Shown here: in pieces, positions 43,382-54,366 of the stretch
Layout: every line of letters begins with the position of its first letter
How positions within the stretch are numbered: the stretch's first letter is position 1
NCBI GenBank assembly: GCA_907165275.2
Contig: OU015652.1
Location: 12,849,001 to 12,913,000 of the forward strand
DNA: 64,000 nt
Direction of reading: 5' to 3'
DNA from: Zygaena filipendulae
Lineage: Eukaryota; Arthropoda; Insecta; Lepidoptera; Zygaenidae
Translations under genes and position numbers: made by a program
The notes under the pieces: model-generated
The model's input: only the letters and a program-made list of their open reading frames with translations
The model's database searches: none
Told to the model about the DNA's origin: nothing

Positions 43382-45622
43382 TCAAAACAGGTTGTTAGCA
43401 TTTTGTAACTTGGCTATTTCTTGTTTAAATCCATTCACTGTGTGTCTGCCTAATTGTATCTTATATTTTGCATCTTCCAATTCATACTTCAATTTTGCAT
43501 GCACTGCTTTTATTTTTTCTAATGTTTTCACTTTTTTTTCTTCAACTGAAATGATGAGGAAAAGAAGTCAATCAAAGTGCCAAAAATACAAGAGAAACAA
43601 GTAGAAATCTATATAAATAATAATATTAGAAGTGAGTATTTACCTTGAAATTAAAAGAAAATAAAAGAAAATTTGGTATGGCCATTTGTTTTAACCAACA
43701 CACACACTGGCAAAGATTTTTAGGGCATAGCTACAAGGGTAAAGTTTTATTGGGTCACACAAGGGTAAATATTTTTCAACCATAGACCCACGTCTTAAAT
43801 ACATAAAGGGTAAAACTTACAATCAGTATCATGAGTCCAAGGTCCATCAGTAATAGGTTTTACATTGGTCAACAAATGCTGCATCAACTGTGTGGGCTCT
43901 TGGAAGACAATCTCCTCATATGATTCACTGATTAGTGCTTTCCCCACAACGGGTGGTGCGCCTTCAGTGATAGGAGATTGAAACAACTTGAGAATGTGGT
44001 AGAGTGTCACCTGAAACGGTATAATAGTACAATATATACACAATAACACATCTCTTCTCATAATTTAAGACACAAACTTCTTAGGACATAATTATTTTGA
44101 TTCTCTTCCTTGACCTTGAAGTTCAGTTTTTATTGGTTACCATGTTTATAGTTAATTAAAATAGATGATGTAGTACAATGGTTGCCAAATAATTTATTGC
44201 TATCTTTAAAAGAAATATTGTTACAGATTAAAAAAAAAACTATAACAATTATCACAGGTATTTAGCAAAAATATAACTTAATACTGTATAAATATGCTAT
44301 GCTGTTGGTGTGCCAATAATGAATAAATAATAAATCCATACAGATTCAAAAAATTTACCATTTAGTCATTAAAAAAAATAATTTAATGTTTTTTTAATAT
44401 AATTTATTTATAATCTATATATATAAATAAAATTAAAGTGTCTGTTTGTAATTCCAAATTAACAGCTTTTCACTAAATGCATATGAAAGTAATATACCAT
44501 ACTGACATTAAAAAACTATTTTTTTAAATTTTTCTGTGATGATTTTATATGGTTTTACCCAATATGGACTATCTAATACAAAATTTGTTCAATTCGAACC
44601 AATCGTTTCAGAGATTATGATGTTCAATCAAACTAACAAACACTTCAGCTTTATAAAATTAGTATAGATATGCTCCTATCCTTCTGAGTTCTGGTTCTGA
44701 CCCCTGTAAGAGCTTTAGAATTTTACTTAGGTAGATGGTGACCTGCTACTGAGTACTTACAGGCCTTTCATTCGGATCATGGAAGTAAATTTTGATGACA
44801 ATCTCGAATTCCCCCCAGCCCGTCTCTGTTAGTTCGTAGGGCGGTTTTGTGACTATCCGGTTAGGGTTGGTATAGCTCTCGTGCAGTTTAAAATGAACTT
44901 TTTTTATGTACGCCGACATGTCTTCATTTTCGTAAGGCTTAACGTACACAGTCCATTGGTGAGTGTGGCCGTCCTCTTCACGCTTCTTGCCGAAATAATG
45001 TGCTTTATTACCGTAAACAATTGGCTTCACAATTACTAGTCCCTGGAAAAAGATGCAATATAGTATATTTCATTATAAGTGCGGAAAGCCTGTCATTGCA
45101 AAGAGTTCCGACATATGTCTATCCGAGCCGAGGCGCAGCCGAAGGTGAGGGTTGACAGTCGGAACTAGTTGCAATGACGGTTCCGCACGTGTACTGAACA
45201 ACTATTTTTAATACAGTTGCGAAAAAAATGAAGAAATTTAATAAAATATCAAAAACACAACAAACTCAACTAAGTTCCAACTGTGATCAAGAGATGGCGC
45301 TAGTCGTATTAGTAATGCGAAACGTACGTTTCGCAATGCAAAAAAGTGTGTCAAAGTCGTGTCGCCATTTGAAAGTTGGCAAAGAGAACGCACGAGTTCG
45401 GGAAAGGTAAACAAAAAGCTCGAGTATGTAATAGCCCACATCCCGAACGCTAAACGTCCCTGCAATACGCCACTTTTTGAGCAACTGTATTAAAAAATAA
45501 TATCACACTTCAAATTAGGTAGACCACCTGTATGTGTCTTTAGACTAACTTGCCTGATTAGTGATTTTATGTACCTTGATTCTACCGCCGGAGTCAGGAC
45601 CAAAATCTGTTGGCACACTCAT
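43382..45622 (-). CDS. YEATS4: YEATS domain-containing protein 4 (GAS41)
   Basis: Model: complement(join(43382..43545,43821..44010,44761..45042,45575..45622)), 684 nt, 227 residues, the same length that I recall for the human protein. It starts [16 protein letters not shown]. The YEATS domain (about residues 17-140) shows [36 protein letters not shown] and ETGWGEFEI, the strands and aromatic pocket that bind acylated lysines on histone H3. [11 protein letters not shown] links to a C-terminal coiled coil (about 172-227, [19 protein letters not shown]). In animals this protein is a subunit of the SRCAP and TIP60 chromatin complexes that load H2A.Z. All junctions are GT-AG and in frame. Intron 1 (45,043-45,574) contains two hairpin elements; intron 2 holds another interspersed repeat. 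Confidence 0.95.
44415..44670. repeat. Dispersed repeat (GTGTCTGTTTGT family)
   Basis: TTAAAGTGTCTGTTTGTAAT at the left and CTTCAGCTTTATAAAATTAG at the right bound a body with TCAGAGATTATGATG. Fragments of the same family are at 620-670 and 8,560-8,735. It lies in intron 2 of YEATS4. Confidence 0.55.
45079..45188. mobile_element. Short hairpin element in YEATS4 intron 1
   Basis: Arms of about 34 nt (GTGCGGAAAGCC, TCATTGCAA, AGTTCCGAC) are answered in inverted orientation (GTCGGAACTAGTTGCAATGA, GGTTCCGCAC) around a GC-richer loop of about 45 nt. Confidence 0.65.
45211..45490. mobile_element. MITE with TA target duplication in YEATS4 intron 1
   Basis: Terminal inverted repeats ATACAGTTGC and GCAACTGTAT, with A-rich continuations inside (GAAAAAA and TTTTTTGA-like), are flanked by TA at 45,209-45,210 and 45,491-45,492. 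Length 280 bp. The centre includes AACGTACGTTTCGCA. Confidence 0.75.
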
Positions 45623-46778
45623 GTCGGTGTCGTTTTTGATAAATATATTGGAAGCCAGGATTAAAATTTTCTTATTTTTCCAATATTTAAAAAGAAACTA
45701 CTAAATAAGTACACCTAGGTAGGTACTATTTACAAATACACACAAATACATATACGGTAGTATCTCTAAGTAGTTTGTGAAATACATCTGTCATACTTGA
45801 CCATAGTGATTGTTGTTGTTTTTTATGTTCGCCCCTTCTGGGACAGGCGAGGGCTACTGAGCCATACAGCCAATTGACCATAGTGATTACCTTCTCTCTG
45901 TACTTGACCACAGAACCCACCACAAACTACATAAGATAGGTAAGTATCAACCTACTTTATAGAATAATCATTAACCTCAGAAGAATAAATAAGTTGTTCT
46001 GAGTCATTAACCATGGAAGCGTAGGTGTGCGTTCCGTGAGTTTGGGCGCAGTTGTTCGGTTAAAATTTCACTCGTTTGAGTTGCCACAGAACGATCGAGT
46101 TGTTTTTATAACCTCAAAATATTTGAAATTTCAGGCGCTATTTGTTTTCTCTTAACTCACATTGCAAATAAGACTGTTTTTCATCCAATCATAAACTTTT
46201 TGTGACTACGACACCTCCCCTTTGTTTGTAAGAACTCCGATTGATTTCTTTTTCGATGAATCCGGTTTTTGGCGCAAACTTTGACACTTCTTATACAATA
46301 CATAGCTGTCAGAGTGAAAATTAACCTGCTTCGGAGATGGTTGTTTGGTTGCTGCACTCGTGCTGCACTCTACGGGTGAAACTACGCTCTGACAGCTGTC
46401 AGAGTATAATTTTACCAAGCCACAGAACGGGTACAGAGCGCGCTCGAGCGCGTTCGAGTGCACTCGTGCGAATCCACGGAACGCACACTAGACGGAGAAC
46501 CGTCTACGCATGGAAGCTGAGCATGGAAGTAATGAACTACGAGTTCGTTATACGCGAACCACAAATTAACTAGAGTCTAACTACTAGACTTACGGATTAC
46601 ATGACAGTTGACACTGATATTGTACGACAGGTAAATGGAGATTCGTATTACGGATCCACTATATGAAAATATATTTGTTGTGCAATCCCGTGTCCCAAAA
46701 CATATTATACAATTCGTGTTTACGAAAAAAATCTATGAAACTCGCACATCCTGTTTAGTGTTTCGTATAATACTCTAT

Positions 46779-47009
46779 CCGCCTCACTCAGAGTCGACTT
46801 TAATGATTACTTAGTCAAGAATAGATTTTTAAAACAAAACTGCCGCAATCAAACAAATTTAATAAATTAATGTTAATTGGTATTTAACTACTTACATCTT
46901 ATTAAATGCCAATTAACATTATTTTTTGAACGTCTCTGATTGCGGCAATTTTGTTTTAAAAATCTATACTTAACTAAGTAATCATTAAAGTTGACTCTGA
47001 GTGCGGCCG
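46779..47009. mobile_element. Fold-back MITE, PIF/Harbinger-type, copy 4
   Basis: The right end GAGTGCGGCCG is intact and followed by TTA; the left end has decayed to CCGCCTCACTCAG. The centre shows TTAATGTTAATTGG and CCAATTAACATTA. Confidence 0.75.
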
Positions 47010-47127
47010 TTAGCTTGCTTTTTATGGTGGTACATTCAATCTTCAAGTTGTTAAAATACATATAATTATAAAATACCTAATAATATTCAAATTTTTTTAG
47101 TGTCATTCTAGAACATAACATCCTTAA

Positions 47128-47314
47128 TAACTTCATAAATGCGAAAGTGTGTTTGTTTGTTTTTTACGCTTTCACGCCTTAACGGATCAACCGATCATCA
47201 TGAAATTTGGTATACGTTTTCAGGTATACAGAGAAAGACATGAGGTACTTTTTATGCCGGAATTCCTGCGGGAACTCCGAAATTACCGCGGCTGAAACCA
47301 CGGAGAAGAGCTAG
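47128..47314 (+). mobile_element. Helitron-like element, plus orientation
   Basis: It starts near CTTCATAAATGCGAAAG and ends CACGGAGAAGAGCTAG at 47,314. It contains GGATCAACCGATCATCATG, the variant also seen in the copy split by a MITE. Confidence 0.75.
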
Positions 47315-47739
47315 TTTTAAGTAAGGTAACTACAAGTTACATTTCTATTTCCTACACAAAACTATTCTTTTTAAGGTAAGAGTTGAGATTGAAAAACTGA
47401 GTATTCTTTCAAAGTATTTTTAATTGAATCAAGATTTTAGTTGAAATATATAATAAAACTTATAAATACAAAAACAAAAATTTCAAAAAAGAAGCGAATA
47501 TCGAAAATATAGGCTCCGATAAACTGATAAAGAAATTAATTGACATTTTCTTTATAAAGTAGGTACCTACCTACGTCATATAGCAAGTAACGATTTAAGT
47601 CGCAAATTAACTTGGTGTGAATAGTTGCATTGATATACCGAGCTACTGTTACAAATTTACGAGTAGAAGCTCAAGACGTGCCAAATTAATTATATGTACA
47701 TAACTACCTACTATTAAGAATATCAATTCATACATGATT

Positions 47740-47840
47740 CATACTAAATATTTTTAGTATGAATTGTTGAAAATGATTATTTTCAACAATTGAAAATGAA
47801 TATTTTCAACAATTGAAAATGATTATTTTCAACAATTTCC
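47740..47840. repeat. Cluster of tandem short palindromes
   Basis: ATTCATACTAAATATTTTTA GTATGAAT is one palindrome (47,737-47,764). It is followed by three tandem units of about 27 bp, each TTGAAAATGATTATTTTCAA or with one base changed, separated by CAA. Confidence 0.8.
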
Positions 47841-48152
47841 TTCAGTGTCATTCATAAGTAGTTAAGTAGGTACCACTTAATATTTTTAGTTTATTGCACT
47901 ATTTTATAATGAGTGCTTGTATATTTCAAAACATTGAAGTACTTACATACAATACAGGTACTTAAGTTTAACCATAGAAATAATTAATTATTATTAGGTA
48001 CTTATCATAATTTACAACATAAATATTTTTTAAACGTAAAATGATGTTGGAAAGAATGACAATTACATTACTGAGAAGAGGATTAAGTACTTTTTATAAT
48101 TCGAAACCTCACTCAGCGTACGGCAGCATATCCAGTATCTTCGTAAAATAGC

Positions 48153-51100
48153 TTAAAACTTATGATCAGTAAGTGTTTGTTCAACATCGGCTAGGAGAGG
48201 ATTATTTTCTTCTTCCAGTTTCGATGATTTTGAACTTTGTCTCGATGCTGACACTCTTTGAGTGAAATTGAGAAGGTTTGGTACCAGTACTCCGCATGGC
48301 GTTGCTGGTGCTGAGCGTGATGAGGCACGGGCTCCTGGGGAGATTCTTGAAGTTCTGACTGGATAAGCTATTGAAAGTGGCATATATAAGCTCGATTTTC
48401 TAGTTTTCAAAGTTTTTCTAACGCTTTCTAAACGTCGATGATGTTTTTCTTCACTCAATCTTCGGAGTGTTGAGTCTCTCGACGTTTGTGTAGGACTTGT
48501 TGGCTGTGGTGGAGATTCACAGATGCCAGTCGACTCTGGTGAGGGGCCGTTAAACATATGCCGCAAGCCATATGTTTCGTGCTCGTAAACTGGTTCATCT
48601 ACATTGGATGGTGAGCGATGAATGGGAGGTGACGGGCCGAGGCGTGGCTTGCAGCCTCCATCACAATAAAGTTCACAATCTATCAACTCTAACTCGAGGT
48701 CAAACGAAGGATCCTGCTGTAAATAATCCAATGTAGGTTATTTAGAAACAATCGGAAGAATTATTCTTTAAGCCTAACCAACTGAACTGTTTAACCAGGT
48801 ACTTTTATGTCAATCGCAAGTTTCTTATTTCTTACCAAAGGCTGTACTGGAGAGGTGATGAGATTCTCTCGAAAGACAGCAGATGAGCCCCGCGGGTGGC
48901 CCGAAGGTGCTGGATCGGGTGCAGTGTATGACCTGGGTGGAGGCACGCGGGGTTCTCGCGGCTCTCGTGGTTCAGTTAACGAGGATAGGGAACGTAGCAA
49001 CGAATTGCCACAGCGCACTCCTCGGCACTCTTCGAAGTTGCTCGCACACGAATAAGGTGGTGGTATTATTGAGTTTGCCTGAGAAAGTAACACTCATATT
49101 ATTTACGTAACCATATTAGCCTAAGTTACCAGTAACGGTAACTAGAAATTTTCTTACCTCATTTGCTGCATTACAAATGAAACTAGAGTTTAAAGATTCT
49201 GCTGTACTAGTTGCAGATATAGAGCCTGAAACCACAAAATTCGATAAACATTTAAGGGTTCTTTCAGATGACAAAATTGTGGTAATGACATGTGGTTAAA
49301 TAATTCTACATGAATATAATGATGAAATAAATTACCTGGAGCTCTGAATAAATAATTTTTAAAATAATGAACCATGAGGTAGTTTCCGCTCGGTTTTCCT
49401 TCTCCTTCCCCACACGTGATGACAAGAGGATAGAGATCGGGCTTAGAAGTTACCTGAAATATTGCCTGCGTTAACTCACCTAATAATAAATTAAGTTTCA
49501 CTAATTGAAGTTTAAAAATATTCAATAATTGTAATATAAACTAGAAATAATTTGAAGATATCACTTCTGAATACGGAGGTGGAGCCTGATGGAAAGAGCT
49601 GCAGCGGCTGTATCGTGGTGGTGGGTAAGCAGAACCAGCGGAGTCATGGTCTGAGGTGTGCAGGCGGCGCATGCAGCAAGTGAAGCTGTACGTATACATG
49701 CCGTGTCGCGACGTCCTCTTGAAGAATAGGCACCATACGCAGCAAAGCAAAATACCACCGAGAGTTCCAAGAAGAAACAGGACTGGCCTGAAAAAAGTGA
49801 ATACTTTATAAGAGAAATTGAAATCTGATCGGAAAAGACCTACTTTCAAATTATCTATAGATACTTATATTATAAAGAGCTAAAGTTTGTGAACTGTGAG
49901 TTTGTGACGTTGTAGGGGGTAATCTCTGGATCTGCTGAATCAATTTGAAAATTCTTTCACTTATAGGAAGTTACAGTGATCCTAAATGACACAGGATATT
50001 TTTTATCCTGGTATTCCCGTGGAAACTCGAGAGTTTATGATTTTGTTAGGTTGTACAGTCTAGATCTACTAAACTTATTTTAAAAATTAATTCACTGATA
50101 GGAAGCTACAATGATCCTGAGTGACATAGGGTAATTTTTATCCCAGAACTCCCGAGGGAACTCCAAAATTATCTCGGGTGAAACTGAGAGAGGCAGCTAG
50201 TAAACCTATAAAGGATCTTAGGCCCAGGTTAGTGGAAGTTAAAGTCTCCTATACCATTTTCCCGCTAAAATAATGGGATTTTTATTACTAACCATTGAGC
50301 GTACCAAGGATACATGTATCCTTGTTCTTTAAACGCTTCGTCAGTGTCACGGCGCGGTGGTGCCGTTGCGGGAGCACAGCACCCTTGCTCACAGCAAAGC
50401 CAGTGTGACGGGCAGAAACGGCCATCAGGACATGGAGTCTCAGTGTTAACCTGTAATTTTATTTATTTAAAAGTAAGTAATTTCTAAGCTCAGGATGTTG
50501 AGAAAAACCATTTAATATATTTTAAACCAGCTGTGCCCCGCGGTTTCACCCGCGTGAGTTTCAGAATTTCCGAAGGAACTCCAAAATAGTCAAATTTACA
50601 CCATAACATAACATTTATAACATAGGCTAATTAGCAGTGAAAGTCCCGTCAAAATAGGTCCAACCGTTTCGGAGATTCACCTGCCTGGGTTTAGAATTCC
50701 CGCAGCAAATCCGAAGTACCCTTATTTACTCCTTATAATATCAGCTAATTAGCAGTGAAAGTCGCGTCAAAATCGGACGAACTACAAACTTATTTTAACC
50801 AACAAACCTTATCCTGACAATAACGAACACCAAAAATAAAAACGCGTGAGTGTCGTAACTCGTAGAACTTGTTCGTCTCCGTAACGTAATTTCTGAGCCT
50901 CTTAGTTCCCGAGCTCTTTCGTTCCAAAAACTATTAACCAATAAGCGCGCAACTTCTATAGCGCACCTATGACGCCGTGACTGAAAATGAGTTTTTGCTC
51001 CTATCCGTACCATGCGATCTACGTTCCAAAAAATTAGTCGTTTTAGTTAATTTATTTTTCATACAGTCATGAATTATTTTATAGCAATCCAATACCTAGT

Positions 51101-52011
51101 TATTTGGTCAGTGCGACGGATTCCAGATTTCATATTTTATATAATATCTTATCTTAATCTTAATTAATATATATAAATCACGTGTCACGTTGTTTGTCCG
51201 CGATGGACTCCGAAACTGCTGAACGGATTTTGATAAAATTTTGTAACCATTTATAATATGGTCCAACTTAAAAGAGACAGGATAGTTTTATCCCGGAATT
51301 CCCGCGGGAACTCCGAAATTACCGCGGATGAAATCGCGGGGAACAGCTAGTATTATATATACAGTTCCTACTTCACAAAAAAATACAACATACCTACCTA
51401 TCTACATTTAAATTTTGGAAATTATGTAACGAAGAAAATATTTACAATTGGTCAATAATTATAATAATAATAATAAATTTCGTTCATTTCAACCAAACAT
51501 GGATAAACTTTTATAGTAATACCATCATTTCTTATGAACTATTGTTAGTAATACCAATTAATTATTTAATTAACGATCATTAATACCTATTTGTAATTTG
51601 TTTGTCAGAGCGAGTTTTTATTTCGTCTGAGGTCAGAGCATGGTCAATGGATAAAATTATAACTTCATTCCTGATGCAATCTTTTGTATGGTGTTTTCGC
51701 GGGAAAATAAATCAACATTTACACTGCGCATGTTTTGCGCCGATCGATTCTTCTGTCAAACATTAAAGACGCGAGATCGTGCAATTTTTATTCACATAGC
51801 AACTGAGTGATAAGAAAACAATGGTTTGCTAAATTAGGCAGGTACCTACCTAGAAGTACTTGCTAATTGATCGCAATTACCTTTCACTATACATGAATTT
51901 ATGTATAAAATTTTTAAGAATTTATTATAATATTATGATCTATTTACTTACGTAGAGAGGGCTAAAAATTAAAAATCCAAGAATAGAAAAAACAGTAGCT
52001 GTATATATCAT
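48153..52011 (-). CDS. Single-pass membrane protein with CC-rich ectodomain and PPxY motifs (WBP1/VOPP1-like)
   Basis: Model: complement(join(48153..48716,48836..49078,49158..49225,49336..49453,49565..49787,50293..50450,51952..52011)), 1434 nt, 477 residues, all GT-AG and in frame. Residues 1-20 (MIYTATVFSILGFLIFSPLY) form a signal peptide. A short luminal or extracellular part has C--GRFC, HWLCCEQGCC. One membrane helix follows (about 73-95, LFLLGTLGGILLCCVWCLFF). The long cytoplasmic tail has PPPRY, APPPYSEV and IIPPPYSC, sites of the type bound by WW domains such as those of NEDD4-family ubiquitin ligases. CC-rich ectodomain, helix and PY motifs together resemble WBP1, WBP1L and VOPP1, but the tail is much longer. 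The last 188 residues are Ser/Pro/Arg-rich and not recognised. The last acceptor is a NAGNAG (CAGCAG). Large introns 1 and 2 are full of Helitron-like copies. Confidence 0.75.
49893..50200 (+). mobile_element. Two Helitron-like 3' segments in tandem
   Basis: Two bodies, about 49,893-50,030 and 50,033-50,200, repeat the order GATCTACT or GATCTGCTGAA, TCACTTATAGGAAG, GATCCTGAGTGACATAGG, TTTTATCC. Only the second ends in GGCAGCTAG. They lie in an intron of the PPxY protein gene. Confidence 0.6.
50527..50780 (-). mobile_element. Helitron-like element, minus orientation, partly duplicated
   Basis: It starts CAGCTGTGCCCCGCGG and contains GTGAAAGTCCCGTCAAAATA and GTGAAAGTCGCGTCAAAATC, so the body is present twice. 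It lies in intron 1 of the PPxY protein gene. Confidence 0.6.
51170..51350 (+). mobile_element. Helitron-like element, plus orientation
   Basis: It runs from TATATAAATCACGTGTCACG to ATCGCGGGGAACAGCTAG at 51,350. It is nearly identical in its left half to the copy at 1160. It lies in intron 1 of the PPxY protein gene. Confidence 0.8.
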
Positions 52012-52593
52012 GGTTGCAATTAGAAGAGGCGTCGGGCACAGCATGGATGATCGGTTCACATCATTTGATAACGCTTATTAGAACCGCAGGGTGCAAACGC
52101 ACCATGCTCAAACGTAACTTGCAAAAATATCGCAATAATATTACGGTGACGCCATAATATGTGCGCCATTTATCAATCCCAGACGAGGACTCGCGTGCAA
52201 CTGAAATCTTCTCTGCGCTGCGGTATGACTGTATGAGAAATCTCCGCATAGTAGGTACCTACTTGACTCATATATATATATGATAGGTATTTGTGTACAT
52301 CTATACATAATATAATAACAAGCCGATGTCTGTACATGGGAGATAAATAAGAAAAAAGAAATTTAGGCGAGATTTAAATTCACTCATATAGAAGTGAAAA
52401 ATACCGTTTTTGTGATTTTTGTCTGTCTATCTGTCTGTATGTTTGTAATCATGCTACGCAAAAACTGCTGCACCAAATTGAATGCGGTTTTTTTTGTTGT
52501 ATTGCTAAGGGTCTAACTTAGATACTCATGTTTCTATTTTTTCAAAATTCCATCTGGAACTCGAGATATTAAAAAAAAAATGCTGGTCATTCT

Positions 52594-52788
52594 ACTAATA
52601 TTATAAATGTGAAAATGTGGATGTTTGGATGTTTGTTATTGAATCACGCAAAAACGGCTGAATAGATTTGGATGAAATTTGGCATGCACGTTGTCAGAGC
52701 TACAGAAAAGGACATATGGTACTTTTTATCCCGGAATTCTCGCGGCAACTCCGAAATTACCGCGGGTGAAACCGCGGGGCACAGCTAG
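52594..52788 (+). mobile_element. Helitron-like element, reference copy
   Basis: Best complete copy: 5' TCTACTAATATTATAAATG, body with AATCACGCAAAAACGGCTG and AATTTGGCATGCACGTTGTC, then CCCGGAATTCTCGCGGC and the 3' end in which CCGCGG, GTGAAA, CCGCGG form a hairpin about 10 nt before CTAG. Start TC, a hairpin near the 3' end, CTAG, a following T and no inverted ends are Helitron features. It fits the short non-autonomous lepidopteran Helitrons known as Lep1, a name given from memory. It has no coding capacity. Confidence 0.8.
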
Positions 52789-52992
52789 TAAGCAATAAAC
52801 CTATAATTTTAACTGTAGGTATATTTCGGGTCGTGCGTCATTTTTTTGACTGCTAATATTATGTCTAGGAGATTTCAATTTTATTGGAAAGAGGCTCAGA
52901 GCAATAACAGTTATTCTTCTGAGGAAAGAGGTAGTTCGTACCTACTTGCCTTTTTAGCACTAATTATTGCGATCACTTACTAAACGTTTATT

Positions 52993-53240
52993 AACCAACT
53001 TCCAAAAAAAGAGGAGGTTCTCAATTCGACTAGGTTTTTTTTTTATTTTGGTTACGCGATTAGAAGAAGAGGCTTGAACGATTTGAAAAAATCTTTTTTT
53101 ATTTGAAAGGGTATATTATACTCTCAATGGGACCACCCATTGTCATAAAGTCAGGGTCTGATGATGGGATCTTGGACAAATCGAGGGGACTCTTCAAATA
53201 CAGTTTGCAGTTCGATTAGATAAATTGTCATTTTATAAAT
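52993..53240. repeat. Dispersed repeat (CTTCCAAAAAAAGAGGAGG family)
   Basis: It starts AACCAACTTCCAAAAAAAGA, with GGTTCTCAATTCG and a T-rich run, then TGGGACCACCCATTG. A short reversed fragment (CTCCTCCTTTTTGGAAG) is at about 60,440. I have often seen this type in lepidopteran introns; the parent element is not known to me. Confidence 0.5.
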
Positions 53241-54366
53241 TTTATCATAAACCAACCCACTTAAAAGCGAAATGTGAATCGTGTCTACCCACGACCTGTT
53301 GGCTTAGCTTCAAACCGATCGGTACCTATTTTGTTATTTTTAATTAGATAGGTAGATGATACCTACGCATATTTCTGTTTTTTTTTTTACCTTTAGGTAC
53401 TTACTTTATAACACAATCTTTGCGGGAAACGAGTAAATTCGTCATATCCCTTTTTATATTAAGTTAAAACGCGGGAGACGAGTTTACTCGGTAGTTGGTT
53501 TGTTCCGCGGCGAGGTGGGGCGCGGGAAACTTAATCAAGGGCTCTAACGGGTGGCAGGTCGAAAAATATCAACGTAAAGACTGATTGTTTTTGAAAAAGT
53601 GAAGGTAAAAAGGTTTTGCCCCGGCTAGTAAATGAAACTGGAAAAGGCAAAAAATAGTATTGAACTTCAATATTGAACCCACAGATTGAACCGATCTCGT
53701 GACTACTCCTGTTTTAAATGATTTAATCTGCTTTCAGCAGAATCGGTTCCCGTTGAACTAAGGTATAGTTTCTGAATGCAGGATAAGTAGCCTCGAAATT
53801 GGAGATTGTTGGAAATGTCTAGTCTAGTTAATTTGGATTGGAAACATGACGGGACTTTTGGCGGGATTTTTAGCAGAGTGGACGTCCTTTTATTTCTTTG
53901 TTTTGCAAATTAGTTTATCGTGATTAATATTGTGTGAATATGGTGGACTTTGCATAATAGTGATCCATTAGTGATGAACAGTGTGCGGAAACAGTGAAAT
54001 AAGATGAAATAGGACGTTCGCCGGGAGGTTTTCGTTTTTCTATACACCTTCTCACAGAGCGTCCTATTAAGATTCAACTGCGAAGATTTGATGCCAAAAG
54101 TTCCAGTAAAGCATTGAAATGCATCTCACCAATGCATTTCGATGTAAATAACTTCAGAAGAAGAAATATACCACTGCATTGGCTATATGGACTAAGTTTC
54201 CTTCTGCCTTCCCCGAAAGGGATAAACTTTACAAAAAAAAATGGAAACATGACGTAGAGCGTACGTATTAGGTACCTACGTACCGCTAGAGTAGGTATTA
54301 TTTTCTTGCTACCTTTACTCATTGATCAGCTGTGCTAAGAATTAAGAAATTTATTTTAATTTAAAA

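Larger units (their letters stand above)
45623..48152. other. Gene-free region between YEATS4 and the PPxY membrane protein
   Basis: It contains a fold-back element (46,779-47,009), a Helitron-like copy (47,128-47,314) and a cluster of short palindromes (47,740-47,840). Words such as CTGTCAGAGT recur at 46,305-46,410. No coding signal is seen; the 3' UTR of the gene at 48,153 must lie at the right edge. Confidence 0.6.
52012..54366. other. Divergent region between the PPxY gene and DNAJC1
   Basis: It contains a well-preserved Helitron-like copy (52,594-52,788) and a dispersed repeat (52,993-53,240). The two genes point away from each other, so both promoters are expected here. No clear TATA box is seen next to either start. 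Confidence 0.55.

Noticed and set aside
48807..49110. Plus-strand frames opposite exon 6 of the PPxY gene
   Set aside because: They are antisense shadows; the minus strand has consistent splice sites and phase.
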